The position numbers and the translations under genes are program-made. Shown here one piece after another: positions 54,062 to 63,789 of a DNA stretch of 64,000 nt. The notes beneath the pieces are model-generated. The model did not search any database, had not been told where the DNA came from, and saw nothing but the letters and a program-made list of their open reading frames with translations. The DNA is from Microbacterium sp. RURRCA19A (lineage in GTDB: Bacteria > Actinomycetota > Actinomycetes > Actinomycetales > Microbacteriaceae): positions 1,240,001-1,304,000 of the forward strand of contig NZ_FTNQ01000001.1 in assembly GCF_900156455.1 (NCBI RefSeq). The letters are read 5' to 3'. Each line of letters begins with the position of its first letter. Position 1 is the first letter of the stretch.

Positions 54062-55087
54062 TCAGCGTCGTGCGGGTGCGGCGGTGGAATCGCGCACGCA
54101 CAGGGCGGGATCGGCGAGCGCGAGCGCCTCGGGCTCCGCTCCCGCGATCGCCTGCAGAAGTGCGCGCGCCGCGACCGCCCCCCAGCCGCGCGCGTCGGTG
54201 GAGACGCTCGTCAGGGCGGGGAACAGGTGCCGGCCGAGTTCGGTGTCGTCGAACCCGGTGATCGAGAGGTCGCGGGGCACCGACAGGCCGCGGCGCTGCG
54301 CCGTGCCGAGCCCCGCGACGGCCATGTTGTCGTTCGAGTAGACGATCGCCGTCGGCGGGACCTCGGCGTCGAGCAGCGCCGTGGTGGCCCGCGCCCCGTC
54401 GGCGGCGCTGAAGTCCGTCTCGATCACACGGGCCCGGATGCCACGCGCCCGCGCCGCGTCTTCGAACGCCGCTGCGCGGTGGCGTCCGTGCAGCATCGCG
54501 AAGGGTCCCGCGACGTGGGCGATGTCGGTGTGACCGAGGTCGGCGAGGTGGTCGACCGCGAGGCGGATGCCGGCGCCGTCGTCGACCGAGACGGAGGTGA
54601 AGGGGCTGTCGACGTCGGGGACGCCCAGCGTCACGGCGGCGATGCCGAGGCTCGCGACGAGGTCGATGCGCGGGTCGTCGGCGCGGAGGTCGGAGAGGAT
54701 CACGCCGTCGACGCGGCGGTCGGCCGCGAGTCCGCGGTAGGTCTCCTCCTCGTGGCGGCCGGGGGTGGCGGCCGCGAGCACGAGGACCTGACCCGAGACG
54801 GAGAACTCGTCCTCGACGCCCGCGATGAACGACGGGAAGAAGGGGTCGGCGGCGATGACGTCGGGGCTGCGGCCGATGACGAGGCCGCACGCGAACGCGC
54901 GGCCGACACTGAGCGAACGGGCGCGCAGGCTCGGGCTCCAGCCCATCTCGGCGGCCACCGACAGGATGCGGTCGCGGGTGTCGGGGGCGACGCCGGCGCG
55001 GCCGTTCAGCGCGAACGACACGAGGCCTTTGCTGACCCCGGCGCGCCGCGCGACATCGGCGATCGTGGGTCGCGTCTCGTTCGTCAT
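54062..55087 (-). CDS. LacI-family transcriptional regulator
   Basis: 341 residues from the ATG at 55087 (GAGGTG upstream). Helix-turn-helix and hinge at about 5-60 (TIADVARRAGVSKGLVSFALNGR), then a periplasmic-binding-like sugar domain. It is the first gene of the sugar operon. Two identical 14-bp operators lie 30 and 54 bases upstream, so it should repress itself and the operon until the sugar binds. Confidence 0.92.
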   Translation of the reverse strand: MTNETRPTIADVARRAGVSKGLVSFALNGRAGVAPDTRDRILSVAAEMGWSPSLRARSLSVGRAFACGLVIGRSPDVIAADPFFPSFIAGVEDEFSVSGQVLVLAAATPGRHEEETYRGLAADRRVDGVILSDLRADDPRIDLVASLGIAAVTLGVPDVDSPFTSVSVDDGAGIRLAVDHLADLGHTDIAHVAGPFAMLHGRHRAAAFEDAARARGIRARVIETDFSAADGARATTALLDAEVPPTAIVYSNDNMAVAGLGTAQRRGLSVPRDLSITGFDDTELGRHLFPALTSVSTDARGWGAVAARALLQAIAGAEPEALALADPALCVRDSTAAPARR

Positions 55088-55116
55088 GCTGCACCTCGTC
55101 GTGGCATCCACCCGGC

Positions 55117-55154
55117 CTAAACCGGTTCAGTGTGTCGAGCCTAAACCGGTTCAG
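55117..55154. promoter_or_regulatory. Tandem LacI operators
   Basis: Two identical near-palindromes, CTAAACCGGTTCAG, at 55117-55130 and 55141-55154, 24 bp apart centre to centre. The AACCGGTT core matches the usual LacI-family CG-centred pattern. Confidence 0.85.
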
Positions 55155-55187
55155 TCGAGGCGTCAACCCCGCGTGATGCGCGGCTTG

Positions 55188-55223
55188 GTGGCCCCGGGGC
55201 GCCGTAAGTGGCCCTGGGGCCAC
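55188..55223. repeat. GTGGCCCCGGGGC 36-bp repeat, copy 2
   Basis: Same order and length as the copy at 47600: GTGGCCCCGGGGCG, a 7-base spacer, then GTGGCCCTGGGGCCAC. It is between the divergent lacI and disulfide-reductase genes. Confidence 0.75.
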
Positions 55224-55294
55224 CCACAGACACCGATCCGTGCACCAGTGCCGGAGAAGCCCCGCAACCCCTCCCCCGTGTCGGCGCCCCTCGA

Positions 55295-55300
55295 TAGCGT
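55295..55300 (+). promoter_or_regulatory. -10 hexamer of a leaderless mRNA (disulfide reductase)
   Basis: TAGCGT, six bases (GGGGGC), then ATG at 55307. Confidence 0.6.
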
Positions 55301-55306
55301 GGGGGC

Positions 55307-56737
55307 ATGAGCGAACGCGAATTCGACCTGATCGTCATCGGCGCCGGCCCCGTCGGTGAGAACGTCGCCGACCGGGCGGTGCAGGCCGGACTCACGGCCG
55401 TCATCGTCGAGTCCGAGCTCGTCGGCGGCGAGTGCTCCTACTGGGCGTGCATGCCGTCGAAGGCGCTGCTGCGCAGCGGTGCGGCCCTCCGCGCCGCGCG
55501 CGACGTCGACGGCGCGAAGCAGGCCGTGACGGGCGACCTCGACGTCGCCGCGGTCCTCCGCCGCCGCGACTCCATGACCAGCAACTGGAACGACGCCGGC
55601 CAGGTCTCCTGGCTCGAGGGCGCCGGCATCGAACTCGTCCGCGGCCACGGCCGCCTCACGGGCGAGAAGACCGTGCGTGTCACCGCCGACGACGGCACGG
55701 TCACCGACCTCGTCGCCCGCCACGCGGTCGCGGTGTGCACGGGTTCTGCGGCGCTGCTTCCCGGCATCCCGGGCCTGGCCGACATCGAGCCGTGGACGAG
55801 CCGCGAAGCGACTGCGGTGCAGAGCATCCCGGGGTCGCTCGCGATCCTCGGCGTCGGCGTCGTCGGAGCCGAGATGGCGACCGCGTTCGCGAGCCTCGGC
55901 GCCGAGGTCACGATCATCGCGCGCTCGGGTCTGCTGGGCGGCACCGAGCCGTTCGTCGGCGAACTCGTCGCCGACTCCCTGCGCGCGCGCGGCGTCACGG
56001 TGAAGACGGGCGTGGATGCCATGGCCGCCCGCCGCGACGACGCCGGGCGCCGCGTGCTCGAGCTGTCCGACGGCACCACGGTGACCGCCGACGAGCTGCT
56101 CGTGGCCACCGGCCGTGTGCCGCGCACCACCGACCTGGGCCTCGAGACCATCGGCGTCGAGGAGGGCTCGTGGCTCGACGTCGACGACACGCTCCTCGTG
56201 CGCGGCTTCGACTGGCTCTACGCCGTCGGCGACGTGAACCACCGCGCGCTCCTCACCCACCAGGGCAAGTACCAGGCCCGCGCCGCGGGCGACGTCATCG
56301 CGGCGCGCGCCCGGGGCGGCGAGGTCGACGACCGACCCTGGGGAGCCCACGTCGCGACCGCCGACCACGACGCCGTTCCGCAGGTCACGTTCACCGACCC
56401 CGAGGTGGCGTCCGTCGGCCTCACCGCCGCCGCCGCCGCCGAGAAGCGCGGCCTGAACGTCAAGGTGCTCGATTACGACCTGGCCCACGTCGCCGGGTCG
56501 AGCGAGCAGTCCGACGCCTACGTCGGCAAGGCCCGCGCGATCGTCGACCTCGACCGCGGCGTCCTCGTCGGTGCGACGTTCGTCGGCCCCGACATCGCCG
56601 AGCTGCTGCACTCCGCGACGATCGCGATCGTCGGCGAGGTACCGGTGAAGCGGCTGTGGCACGCGGTCCCGTCGTACCCCACGGTCAGCGAGGTCTGGCT
56701 GCGTCTGCTCGAGACGCTCGGTCGCGACTCCGCGTGA
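55307..56737 (+). CDS. FAD-dependent pyridine nucleotide-disulfide oxidoreductase
   Basis: 476 residues. FAD motif VIGAGPVGENVAD at about 10-22; redox-active pair in GGECSYWACMPSK (CX4C, about 41-46); a second GxGxxG (ILGVGVVGAEMA) for NAD(P)H; and YAVGDVN for FAD. The C-terminal dimer domain has HAVPSYPTVSEVW where lipoamide dehydrogenases have a His-Pro-Thr-like motif. It belongs to the lipoamide dehydrogenase / mercuric reductase superfamily, but no partner protein is nearby, so the substrate is unknown. The mRNA seems leaderless. Confidence 0.85.
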   Translation: MSEREFDLIVIGAGPVGENVADRAVQAGLTAVIVESELVGGECSYWACMPSKALLRSGAALRAARDVDGAKQAVTGDLDVAAVLRRRDSMTSNWNDAGQVSWLEGAGIELVRGHGRLTGEKTVRVTADDGTVTDLVARHAVAVCTGSAALLPGIPGLADIEPWTSREATAVQSIPGSLAILGVGVVGAEMATAFASLGAEVTIIARSGLLGGTEPFVGELVADSLRARGVTVKTGVDAMAARRDDAGRRVLELSDGTTVTADELLVATGRVPRTTDLGLETIGVEEGSWLDVDDTLLVRGFDWLYAVGDVNHRALLTHQGKYQARAAGDVIAARARGGEVDDRPWGAHVATADHDAVPQVTFTDPEVASVGLTAAAAAEKRGLNVKVLDYDLAHVAGSSEQSDAYVGKARAIVDLDRGVLVGATFVGPDIAELLHSATIAIVGEVPVKRLWHAVPSYPTVSEVWLRLLETLGRDSA

Positions 56738-56801
56738 GTCGCCCGGCAGCGCCGGTACAGCAACATTTCTGGGCGAGCCACGCGATAAGAAGGGGCACGG
56801 T

Positions 56802-57317
56802 ATGCCGAAGACCGTCGCGCTCATCCGTGGTGTCGGCGGCCCCACGGCCCTGAAGATGCCGGAGCTCCGCGAGGTGCTGGCATCCGCGGGTCTCGGTGAC
56901 GTCGTGACGCTCCAGGTGGCGGGCAACGTCGTGCTGGACGACGGCGGCCGCTCCCCCGATGAGATCGCCGAAACGATCCGGGATGCCGTGCGCACGGCGT
57001 TCGGCCACGACCTTCCGGTGATCGTGCGCTCCCACAGCGAACTCCGTGAGGCGCACGCCCGCAACCCGTTCGCCGACGCCGCCGAGGGACGGTGGGTGCA
57101 GACGGTCTTCCTCGACGCCGCGCCCACCGTCGCGCTGGAGGTGCCCGCTGGCATCCCGGAAGACGCGGTGCTCGACGGCCGGGAGGTGTTCGTTCGGTAC
57201 CCCGAGGGAATCGGCGGGTCGAAGCTCCAGGCCGGATGGTTCGAGAAACGCCTCGGTGTGACCGGCACGGCGCGCAACGCCAACACGATCGCGAAGCTCA
57301 TCGCGCTGAGCGCCTGA
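56802..57317 (+). CDS. DUF1697 protein
   Basis: 171 residues. It begins MPKTVALIRGVGGPTALKMPELREVL, the usual start of DUF1697 proteins, and ends TARNANTIAKLIAL, the usual conserved end. Function is unknown. It follows the disulfide reductase by 64 bases with its own ribosome site (AAGGGG). Confidence 0.82.
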   Translation: MPKTVALIRGVGGPTALKMPELREVLASAGLGDVVTLQVAGNVVLDDGGRSPDEIAETIRDAVRTAFGHDLPVIVRSHSELREAHARNPFADAAEGRWVQTVFLDAAPTVALEVPAGIPEDAVLDGREVFVRYPEGIGGSKLQAGWFEKRLGVTGTARNANTIAKLIALSA

Positions 57318-57444
57318 CGCGTCGCGGCGCCAGCGACGCACCCGCGCCGCCGCGGCGGTCGCTGCCGCCGCGCGCCAGCTCGCCGTGCGCCGACTCCCCG
57401 CACGCCGACTCACCGCGCGGTTGCGGCTGCCCGCCCTCAGCAGC

Positions 57445-57509
57445 GATAAACGCGATCCACGACGAGAAACGCGACGGTGGCGCGTTTCTCGGCGCGAATG
57501 GCGTTTATC
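57445..57509. repeat. 65-bp palindromic element, copy D
   Basis: It begins GATAAACGCGATC and ends ATGGCGTTTATC, with inner CGAGAAACGCG/CGCGTTTCTCG. It sits in the 316-bp gap between the converging DUF1697 and purH genes; apart from it and the purH terminator at 57590 I see nothing in that gap. Confidence 0.92.
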
Positions 57510-57589
57510 GCGAGGAACCGCCCCAACACAGCCCGCCACCGCCGCCCCGCCCCGCCGCGGAAACGGCAACACGGCCCCGGAAAACGCAG

Positions 57590-57619
57590 CCGCCCCCGCG
57601 ACCGAAGTCGCGGGGGCGG
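57590..57619 (-). terminator. Terminator of purH
   Basis: A perfect 13-bp stem (CCGCCCCCGCGAC) whose loop reads TTCG on the minus strand, a very stable tetraloop. It starts 14 bases past the purH stop. Confidence 0.85.
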
Positions 57620-57633
57620 TGGTGAGCCGGAGC

Positions 57634-59244
57634 TCAGTGGAAGAAGTGGCGCTCGCCCGTGAAGAACATCGTCACGCCGGCCGCGCGCGCGGCGTCGACG
57701 ACCTCGGCATCCCGCACCGAACCGCCGGGCTGGATGATCGCCGAGATGCCCGCGTCGATGAGCACCTGCGGGCCGTCGGCGAACGGGAAGAAGGCGTCGG
57801 ATGCCGCGATCGAGCCGGCCGCGCGGTCACCCGCGCGCTCTACGGCCAGGCGGCAGGAGTCGACGCGGTTGACCTGGCCCATGCCGATGCCGACCGTGGC
57901 CGAGCCCTGTGCGAGCACGATCGCGTTGGACTTCACGGCGCGGCACGCCTTCCAGGCGAAGATGAGGTTCGTCATGTCCTCGTCGGCGGGACGCTCGCCC
58001 GAGACGAGCTCCCAGTCCTTCGCGACCGACTCGATGTCGTCCGGGAAGCGGTCGGCGTCCTGCAGCAGCAGGCCGCCGGAGACGAGGCGCACATCCATCG
58101 GCTCCTGGCGCCAGTCGGCGGGGAGCTGGAGCACGCGCAGGTTCTTCTTGAGCTTGAACACCTCGAGGGCCTCGGGCTCGAAGTCGGGCGCGATGATGAC
58201 CTCGGTGAAGATGTCGCGGAGGTTCTCCGCCATCTTCAGCGTGACCGTCCGGTTGGCGGCGATGACGCCGCCGAACGCCGAGACGGGGTCGCACTCGTGT
58301 GCGCGCAGGTGGGCCGAGGCGATCGGATCGAGCGCGTTCGGCGCCGCGACGGCGATGCCGCACGGGTTGGCGTGCTTGATGATCGCGACGGCGGGCTTGA
58401 CCATGTCGAACGCGGCGCGGAGGGCCGCGTCGGCGTCGACGTAGTTGTTGTACGACATCTCCTTGCCCTGCAGCTGCGTCGCCTGCGCGATGCCGTGGCC
58501 GCCGACACGCGTGTAGATCGCCGCGCGCTGGTGCGAGTTCTCGCCGTATCGCAGGGTCGACAGACGCTCGGCCTGGATCGTCAGGTGCGCGGGCAGGTCG
58601 ATGTCGTCGCCGAGCGTGCCCTCGGCGAACCACGTCGAGACCGCCGTGTCGTAGGCGGCGGTGTGCGAGAAGGCGCGGGCGGCGAGCTCGCGACGCTGCA
58701 CGAGGTTCGTGCCGCCCTGCGAGCGCAGCGCCTCGATGATCGCCGGATACGACTCGGGCGAGACGACGATGGCGACGTTGGCGTGGTTCTTCGCCGACGC
58801 GCGGACCATCGCGGGACCGCCGATGTCGATCTGCTCCACGACGTCGTCGCCCTCGGCTCCGGATGCCACGGTCTCGACGAACGGGTAGAGGTTCACGACC
58901 ACGAGTTCGAAGGGCAGGATGCCGAGGTCGTCGAGCTGCGTCTCGTGGCTGGCGAGGCGCAGATCGGCGAGGAGGCCCGCGTGCACGTTCGGGTGCAGCG
59001 TCTTCACGCGCCCGTCGAGCGACTCGGGAAAGCCGGTGATGGCCGAGACGTCGGTGACGTCGTAGCCGGCGTCGCGCAGCAGGGTCGCCGAACCGCCGGT
59101 CGAGACGATCTCGACGCCCGCCGCTGCGAGCGCCTCGCCGAGTTCGAGCAGACCGGTCTTGTCGCTCACCGACACCAGCGCGCGGCGGATCGGGACGACG
59201 TCACGGGGACGGTAGTCGGCGGGGTCGTGGCGGGGTCCGGCCAT
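57634..59244 (-). CDS. purH: Bifunctional AICAR transformylase / IMP cyclohydrolase
   Basis: 536 residues from the ATG at 59244. The N-terminal IMP cyclohydrolase (MGS-like) domain (about 20-160) has [17 protein letters not shown] and [10 protein letters not shown]. The C-terminal AICAR transformylase domain has RYGENSHQ, the catalytic Lys-His in IIKHANPCG, and SNAIVLA. It performs the last two purine steps and consumes 10-formyl-tetrahydrofolate. It is downstream of purN with a 55-bp gap. Unlike glyA it has no visible ZTP riboswitch. Confidence 0.96.
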   Translation of the reverse strand: MAGPRHDPADYRPRDVVPIRRALVSVSDKTGLLELGEALAAAGVEIVSTGGSATLLRDAGYDVTDVSAITGFPESLDGRVKTLHPNVHAGLLADLRLASHETQLDDLGILPFELVVVNLYPFVETVASGAEGDDVVEQIDIGGPAMVRASAKNHANVAIVVSPESYPAIIEALRSQGGTNLVQRRELAARAFSHTAAYDTAVSTWFAEGTLGDDIDLPAHLTIQAERLSTLRYGENSHQRAAIYTRVGGHGIAQATQLQGKEMSYNNYVDADAALRAAFDMVKPAVAIIKHANPCGIAVAAPNALDPIASAHLRAHECDPVSAFGGVIAANRTVTLKMAENLRDIFTEVIIAPDFEPEALEVFKLKKNLRVLQLPADWRQEPMDVRLVSGGLLLQDADRFPDDIESVAKDWELVSGERPADEDMTNLIFAWKACRAVKSNAIVLAQGSATVGIGMGQVNRVDSCRLAVERAGDRAAGSIAASDAFFPFADGPQVLIDAGISAIIQPGGSVRDAEVVDAARAAGVTMFFTGERHFFH

Positions 59245-59299
59245 GGCTGCGGCTCCTGTGTCTCGTGGGATGCGGAAGCGGGCGTCCACCCGCGGGGGA

Positions 59300-59893
59300 T
59301 CAGGGGGTGCGGGGCGCCGCGAGGTCGAGGTCGCCCTCGGCGATCCGGCGGACGACGTCGATGAGCAGACGCCGCTCGACGGGCTTGATGCGCTCGTGGA
59401 GCGCCGCTTCGTCGTCGCCGGGGAGCACGGGGATGCGTTCCTGCGCGAGGATCGGGCCGGTGTCGACTCCCGAGTCGACGACGATGACGCTCGCACCGGT
59501 CTGGGTGACGCCGGCGGCGAGCGCGTCGCGGACACCGTGCGCGCCGGGGAACTCGGGCAGGTACGCGGGGTGCGTGTTGATGATGCGCGGCTCCCACTCG
59601 GCGACGAGGTCGGCCGGCAGCAGGCGCATGAGGCCGCTGAGGACGACGAGGTCGGGCTGCCATACGCGCAGCTGCGCACCGAGTTCGGCGCCCCATTCCT
59701 CGCGCGAGTCGAACGCGTCGAACGGGACGAGGAAGGTCGGGATGCCGAAGTGCTCGGCGTGGGCGAAGCCGTCGGCTTCGCGATCGGCACCGACCGCGAT
59801 CACACGCGCCGGGAAGTCGGGGGCGGCAGCCGCCTCGAGCAGGGCACGGAGGTTGGAGCCGGTGCCGGAGATGAGGACGGCGACCGTGAGCAC
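59300..59893 (-). CDS. purN: Phosphoribosylglycinamide formyltransferase
   Basis: 197 residues with a GTG start. It transfers a formyl group from 10-formyl-tetrahydrofolate to GAR. Seen: [15 protein letters not shown], the catalytic region [21 protein letters not shown] with Asn and His, and [13 protein letters not shown] with the key Asp. It lies 4 bases after the DUF6350 gene and before purH. TAGACT stands six bases before the GTG, so an extra leaderless promoter is possible. Confidence 0.94.
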   Translation of the reverse strand: MLTVAVLISGTGSNLRALLEAAAAPDFPARVIAVGADREADGFAHAEHFGIPTFLVPFDAFDSREEWGAELGAQLRVWQPDLVVLSGLMRLLPADLVAEWEPRIINTHPAYLPEFPGAHGVRDALAAGVTQTGASVIVVDSGVDTGPILAQERIPVLPGDDEAALHERIKPVERRLLIDVVRRIAEGDLDLAAPRTP

Positions 59894-59897
59894 GGGG

Positions 59898-61394
59898 TCA
59901 GTCTACGGGGCGCGCGCCGCGACCATCGGTCGCGTCGGTTCCGCCCTCGGTGCGCCATTCGGCGGGCATCGGCTCCACCCGCGCCCACGCATCTCGGATC
60001 CGCGCCTGGACATCGGCGTCGGAGTCCACGGGCGCCGTGCGGTTCTCGCTGCCGCCGGGCCCGGACTCGGGCTCGGGCGTCCACGGCGCCGACACCGCGG
60101 CCGGGAGCAGCGCTTCGGAGGGACGATCGCGGAACGCCTGCACGGCTTCGGGTTCACGGTCGACGGGGTGGAGGTCGCGCGGCGATCGATGCGGAAGCGG
60201 AGTCCGCGGCGCGAGGAGCAGGATCGCGAGGCCGACGAGCACTTCCAGTCCGAGCGCGAGCGCGAGGGGGCCCGGCTGCGGCCCTGTCTCTGCGAGACGT
60301 CCCGGCCCGATGGCGCCGCTCGAGAAGATCGCGATCACCGCACCTACTCCCCCGGTGACGGCGGCCACCGCCACCGCCACGACGAGCCGCGGGGCGACCG
60401 GTTCGTGATCGGCGCGTTCGGGCATCGCGGAACGCAGGATCCACCCCGTCAGCGCGCCGACCGCGATCGGCAGCAGGGCCAGGAGCAGCAGCCACGGCGT
60501 CGTCGACTCGGGGATGATCCCGAGGATGGGGATGCCGGGAACCGCGCCGACCTGCGTGGCCGCGGGGGTCACGGCGGTGTCGGCGCCCAGGGCGAACCCG
60601 GGGCCGGCGGCGAACGCCACCGCCCACGCCACCAGGGTCGGCAGGTACACGAGCTGTCCGAGCGCGAGGACCGTGGCCCCGATCCCGTCGACGTTGCTCG
60701 CCTGGAAGAGGGTGATGATCTGCGTGCCGCGCGCGACGAGACCGGCGGCCACGACGACCCCTCCCACCGCGACGAGACCCAGCGTGGTCAACGCCGCACC
60801 GCGCAGCACGAGCGTGGGCACGGGCGCCCAGTCACTCGGCATCCGCTCGATCCCGGCCCGAACGCGGTCGATCGGACCTTCGTCGCCGATGCGCCACGCG
60901 CCCACGACGGCACCGAGGAGCGACGGGACCGCGAAGATCAGCGACGGGAAGAGGATCGCCTGCCACGTTTCGAACGACACCAGCGGGGCCCCGGACGTGA
61001 GGGCGATCAGAGCTGCGAGGCCCGCGAACACCACCGTCCCGGAGAGCCAGCCGGTCAGCGCCGCTCCGGACTCCGCCCCCCGGATGCCGGAGCGCGCGGC
61101 GAACAGGCCCGTGAACGCCGCGAACGCCAGGGGCGCCAGCGACAGGGTGAACGTCGCGAGCGACGGGTCGACGCCCGTGGCGGCGAGGTAGGCGTCGGGA
61201 AGGGTCACCGTGATCGGCACGAAGTGGCCGAGGTGCCACACGGCCGCGGCGGACGGCCACAGCGCCGACCAGTCGGCGTCGCCGAGGGCGACGACCCACA
61301 TCAGCGCCAGCGGCGCGAGCACGACGGCGATGCCGACCGCGGCGGCCAGGAGCGCGTCGAGGGCGGCGAGGAGAGCGACGAGGAGACGATGCAT
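59898..61394 (-). CDS. DUF6350-type polytopic membrane protein
   Basis: 498 residues from the ATG at 61394; an upstream ATG at 61427 would lie before the TAGGGT -10 box at 61409. Ten or so membrane helices fill residues 5-410, followed by an acidic cytoplasmic tail (about 415-498) with [22 protein letters not shown]. The DUF6350 (formerly linked to cell division protein PerM) gene is next to purN-purH in many actinobacteria. Function unknown. Confidence 0.8.
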   Translation of the reverse strand: MHRLLVALLAALDALLAAAVGIAVVLAPLALMWVVALGDADWSALWPSAAAVWHLGHFVPITVTLPDAYLAATGVDPSLATFTLSLAPLAFAAFTGLFAARSGIRGAESGAALTGWLSGTVVFAGLAALIALTSGAPLVSFETWQAILFPSLIFAVPSLLGAVVGAWRIGDEGPIDRVRAGIERMPSDWAPVPTLVLRGAALTTLGLVAVGGVVVAAGLVARGTQIITLFQASNVDGIGATVLALGQLVYLPTLVAWAVAFAAGPGFALGADTAVTPAATQVGAVPGIPILGIIPESTTPWLLLLALLPIAVGALTGWILRSAMPERADHEPVAPRLVVAVAVAAVTGGVGAVIAIFSSGAIGPGRLAETGPQPGPLALALGLEVLVGLAILLLAPRTPLPHRSPRDLHPVDREPEAVQAFRDRPSEALLPAAVSAPWTPEPESGPGGSENRTAPVDSDADVQARIRDAWARVEPMPAEWRTEGGTDATDGRGARPVD

Positions 61395-61459
61395 GAGCAG
61401 ACCGACCCTACCCGCGGTTCCTCGCACGGCTCCTCAGGCGCGGCGGCGTCTCCCATCCG

Positions 61460-61524
61460 CGCGTGAGGGGTCATCCTCTGTCGCGTCGAGCTCCGCGTAG
61501 CGACAGACGACGACCCCTCACGCG
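61460..61524. repeat. Intergenic inverted repeat, 65 bp
   Basis: CGCGTGAGGGGTC is perfectly inverted at 61512-61524, with an inner CTGTCGC/GCGACAG pair. It has the same total length as the GATAAACGCG elements but a different sequence. It lies between the nitroreductase stop and the DUF6350 start. Confidence 0.75.
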
Positions 61525-61529
61525 AGCAG

Positions 61530-61967
61530 TCAGGCGACCGGCTCCAGCACGAAGACCTCGATGCGGCGCTCGGTCTTCTTCTGGTACTCGTCGTAGTCGG
61601 GCCACACCGCCACGGCGCGGGCCCACCATTCGTCGCGCTCGGCACCCTCGGCCTGGTGCGCGTGGTACTCGCGCGTGACGTCGCCGTCCTGCAGTTCCAC
61701 CGTCGGGTTCTTCACGATGTTGTGGAACCACGCCGGATGCTCGGGCGCACCACCCTTGGATGCCACGACGAGGTAGCGACCGTCGTGTTCGACGCGCATG
61801 AGGGCGGTCTTGCGCAGGCCGCCCGTTTTTGCTCCGACGGTGGTGAGGACGATGATGGGAACCCCCCGCAGTTCCGCAGCCTCCTGGCCCCCGGTGGCCT
61901 CGAAGGTCTCGGCCTGCGTACGGGCCCATTCGCTGGTGCTGGGCAGATACTCTCCTGAGAGTGGCAT
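61530..61967 (-). CDS. Deazaflavin (F420)-dependent nitroreductase-family protein
   Basis: 145 residues from the ATG at 61967; a GTG three codons upstream overlaps the -10 box. It has the split-barrel pattern of the Ddn/PF04075 family: [38 protein letters not shown] and KNPTVELQ. Such proteins bind F420 and reduce quinones or nitro-compounds; the physiological substrate here is unknown. The gene is transcribed alone. Confidence 0.87.
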   Translation of the reverse strand: MPLSGEYLPSTSEWARTQAETFEATGGQEAAELRGVPIIVLTTVGAKTGGLRKTALMRVEHDGRYLVVASKGGAPEHPAWFHNIVKNPTVELQDGDVTREYHAHQAEGAERDEWWARAVAVWPDYDEYQKKTERRIEVFVLEPVA

Positions 61968-61974
61968 GTCCCCC

Positions 61975-61980
61975 ACGATA
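61975..61980 (-). promoter_or_regulatory. -10 hexamer of a leaderless mRNA (nitroreductase)
   Basis: On the minus strand TATCGT, seven bases, then ATG at 61967. No ribosome site. Confidence 0.5.
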
Positions 61981-62032
61981 GGCCCGCTCCCCCCACCCCG
62001 GCATCGCGTCCCTCTTCTTTCCTGGAGCCCCC

Positions 62033-63484
62033 ATGAGCACGCCCGCTCCCGAGACCACCGCCGCCCCCGCCCCGAAGAACGCGCTCGACCGGTTCTTCGA
62101 GATCACCGCCCGGGGTTCCTCGGTCGGCGCCGAGGTGCGCGGCGGCGTGGTCACCTTCGTGACGATGGCCTACATCGTCATCCTGAACCCGATCATCCTG
62201 TCGGGCACGCCCGATGTCGCCGGCAACGCCCTCGGCTTCCCGCAGGTCGCCGCGGTGACCGCGCTGACCGCCGGTGTCATGACCATGCTCTTCGGTCTCG
62301 TCACCCGGCTGCCCTTCGCGTTCGCCGCCGGTCTCGGCATCAACTCGTTCCTCGCGGTGGGCATCGTCGGCGGGGTCACGTGGCCGGAGGCGATGGGCCT
62401 CGTGGTCATCAACGGCCTCATCATCGTGCTGCTCGCGGTCACGGGGCTGCGCCGCATGATCTTCGAGGCCGTCCCCCTCGCGCTGAAGACCGCGATCACG
62501 GTCGGCATCGGCCTGTTCATCGCTTTCATCGGCTTCGTCGACAGCGGCCTGGTCACCGCGACGGGTCTGTCGTCGCCGCCGGTCGGCCTCGGCGTGCAGG
62601 GCTCGATCGCCACGATCCCCACCGCCCTGTTCGTGCTCACGCTGCTCATCACGGCCGTGCTGATGGTGCGCAAGGTCAAGGCGGCCCTCCTGATCGGCCT
62701 GCTCAGCGGCACCGTGATCGCGGTGATCGTCGAGGCGATCGCCCAGCTCGGTCCGCGTTCGGCCGAGAACCCCGGCGGGTGGGGCCTGAGCGTCCCGACC
62801 GTGCCGACGCAGTGGGTCGGCCTCCCCGACCTGTCGCTGGTCGGCCAGGTCGACCTCTTCGGCTCGTTCGGGCGCATCGGCGTGCTCGCGGCGCTCATGC
62901 TCGTCTTCACGCTGGTGTTCACGAACTTCTTCGACGCCATGGGCACGATGACGGGCCTCTCCCGCGAGGCCGGGCTCGCCGCTCCCGACGGGACGTTCCC
63001 CCGCCTGCGCTCGGCCCTGATCATCGAGGGCATCGGCGCCGTCGCCGGTGGCGCCACCTCGTCGTCGTCGAACACGGTGTTCATCGAGTCGGGTTCGGGC
63101 ATCGGCGAGGGCGCGCGCACGGGTCTCGCCAACGTCGTGACCGGAGCGCTGTTCCTGCTCGCGATGTTCTTCACGCCGCTCACGAGCATCGTCCCCACCG
63201 AGATCGCCGCCGCGGCGCTGGTGATCGTGGGCGCGCTCATGATGGGACAGATCCGCCACGTCGACCTCGGTGACCTGTCGGTGCTCATCCCAGTGTTCCT
63301 CACCGTGACGGTGATGCCCCTGACGTACTCGATCGCCAACGGCATCGGCGCGGGCTTCGTCAGCTGGGTCGTCATCCAGGCACTGTCGGGCCGCGCCCGC
63401 CGCGTGAGCCCGCTGCTGTGGATCGTCGCCGCCGGCTTCGTCGTCTTCTTCGCCCGCGGCCCCGTCGAGTCGCTGCTCGGCTGA
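62033..63484 (+). CDS. NCS2/AzgA-type purine (adenine/guanine/hypoxanthine) permease
   Basis: 483 residues, about 12-14 membrane helices. AzgA-group motifs: the start [43 protein letters not shown], and the signature [19 protein letters not shown]. It imports purine bases with protons. The start follows CTGGAG. Near the purH-purN genes but on the other strand, it fits purine salvage. Confidence 0.9.
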   Translation: MSTPAPETTAAPAPKNALDRFFEITARGSSVGAEVRGGVVTFVTMAYIVILNPIILSGTPDVAGNALGFPQVAAVTALTAGVMTMLFGLVTRLPFAFAAGLGINSFLAVGIVGGVTWPEAMGLVVINGLIIVLLAVTGLRRMIFEAVPLALKTAITVGIGLFIAFIGFVDSGLVTATGLSSPPVGLGVQGSIATIPTALFVLTLLITAVLMVRKVKAALLIGLLSGTVIAVIVEAIAQLGPRSAENPGGWGLSVPTVPTQWVGLPDLSLVGQVDLFGSFGRIGVLAALMLVFTLVFTNFFDAMGTMTGLSREAGLAAPDGTFPRLRSALIIEGIGAVAGGATSSSSNTVFIESGSGIGEGARTGLANVVTGALFLLAMFFTPLTSIVPTEIAAAALVIVGALMMGQIRHVDLGDLSVLIPVFLTVTVMPLTYSIANGIGAGFVSWVVIQALSGRARRVSPLLWIVAAGFVVFFARGPVESLLG

Positions 63485-63503
63485 CCCTGTACCCGCGATA
63501 AGG

Positions 63504-63531
63504 GGGCCCGGATGCCACGGCATCCGGGCCC
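63504..63531 (+). terminator. Terminator of the purine permease gene
   Basis: GGGCCCGGATGCC (63504-63516) pairs perfectly with 63519-63531, 20 bases past the stop. Confidence 0.82.
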
Positions 63532-63570
63532 GTTCGCGTGTCCGGGTGCGGCCGGTTCTCTGGTTCGAAC

Positions 63571-63618
63571 GTCCAAAACACGCCGCATGCGCCGCCCCCG
63601 ATACGGCGTGTCCTGGAC
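63571..63618. repeat. TGTCCAAGACAC palindromic repeat, copy 2
   Basis: GTCCAAAACACGCCG is inverted against CGGCGTGTCCTGGAC (two mismatches). The right side, from CCGATACGGCG to GGACACTC, repeats that of the 45274 element with one change. Confidence 0.82.
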
Positions 63619-63666
63619 ACTCGACGCCGGAACCCCGGCCCGCGCCGCTGCCAGAACCCGGATTCG

Positions 63667-63717
63667 GTGTCCAAGACACGCGGACGCAGCGCCATGCCGT
63701 CCGCGTGTCCTGGACAC
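63667..63717. repeat. TGTCCAAGACAC palindromic repeat, copy 3
   Basis: GTGTCCAAGACACGCGGACG is inverted against 63698-63717 with one mismatch. It is 48 bases from copy 2, in the same 305-bp gap between the purine permease and sucD. Apart from these and the two terminators the gap holds nothing I can name. Confidence 0.85.
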
Positions 63718-63747
63718 TGAACCACGCCGCCGCCCGGGAACGCGAAA

Positions 63748-63775
63748 GGGCCCGGATGCCATGGCATCCGGGCCC
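63748..63775 (-). terminator. Terminator of sucD
   Basis: A perfect 28-bp palindrome (GGGCCCGGATGCCA and its complement), 14 bases past the sucD stop. Confidence 0.83.
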
Positions 63776-63789
63776 CGAAAGAGAAGCGC

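Noticed and set aside
63560..63585. tRNA-like T-arm sequence GGTTCGAAC
   Set aside because: No acceptor stem, anticodon arm or CCA context can be built around it; it lies in a palindromic repeat region.
45274..63717. CRISPR array
   Set aside because: The repeats are dispersed palindromes with no regular spacers, and no cas gene is present.
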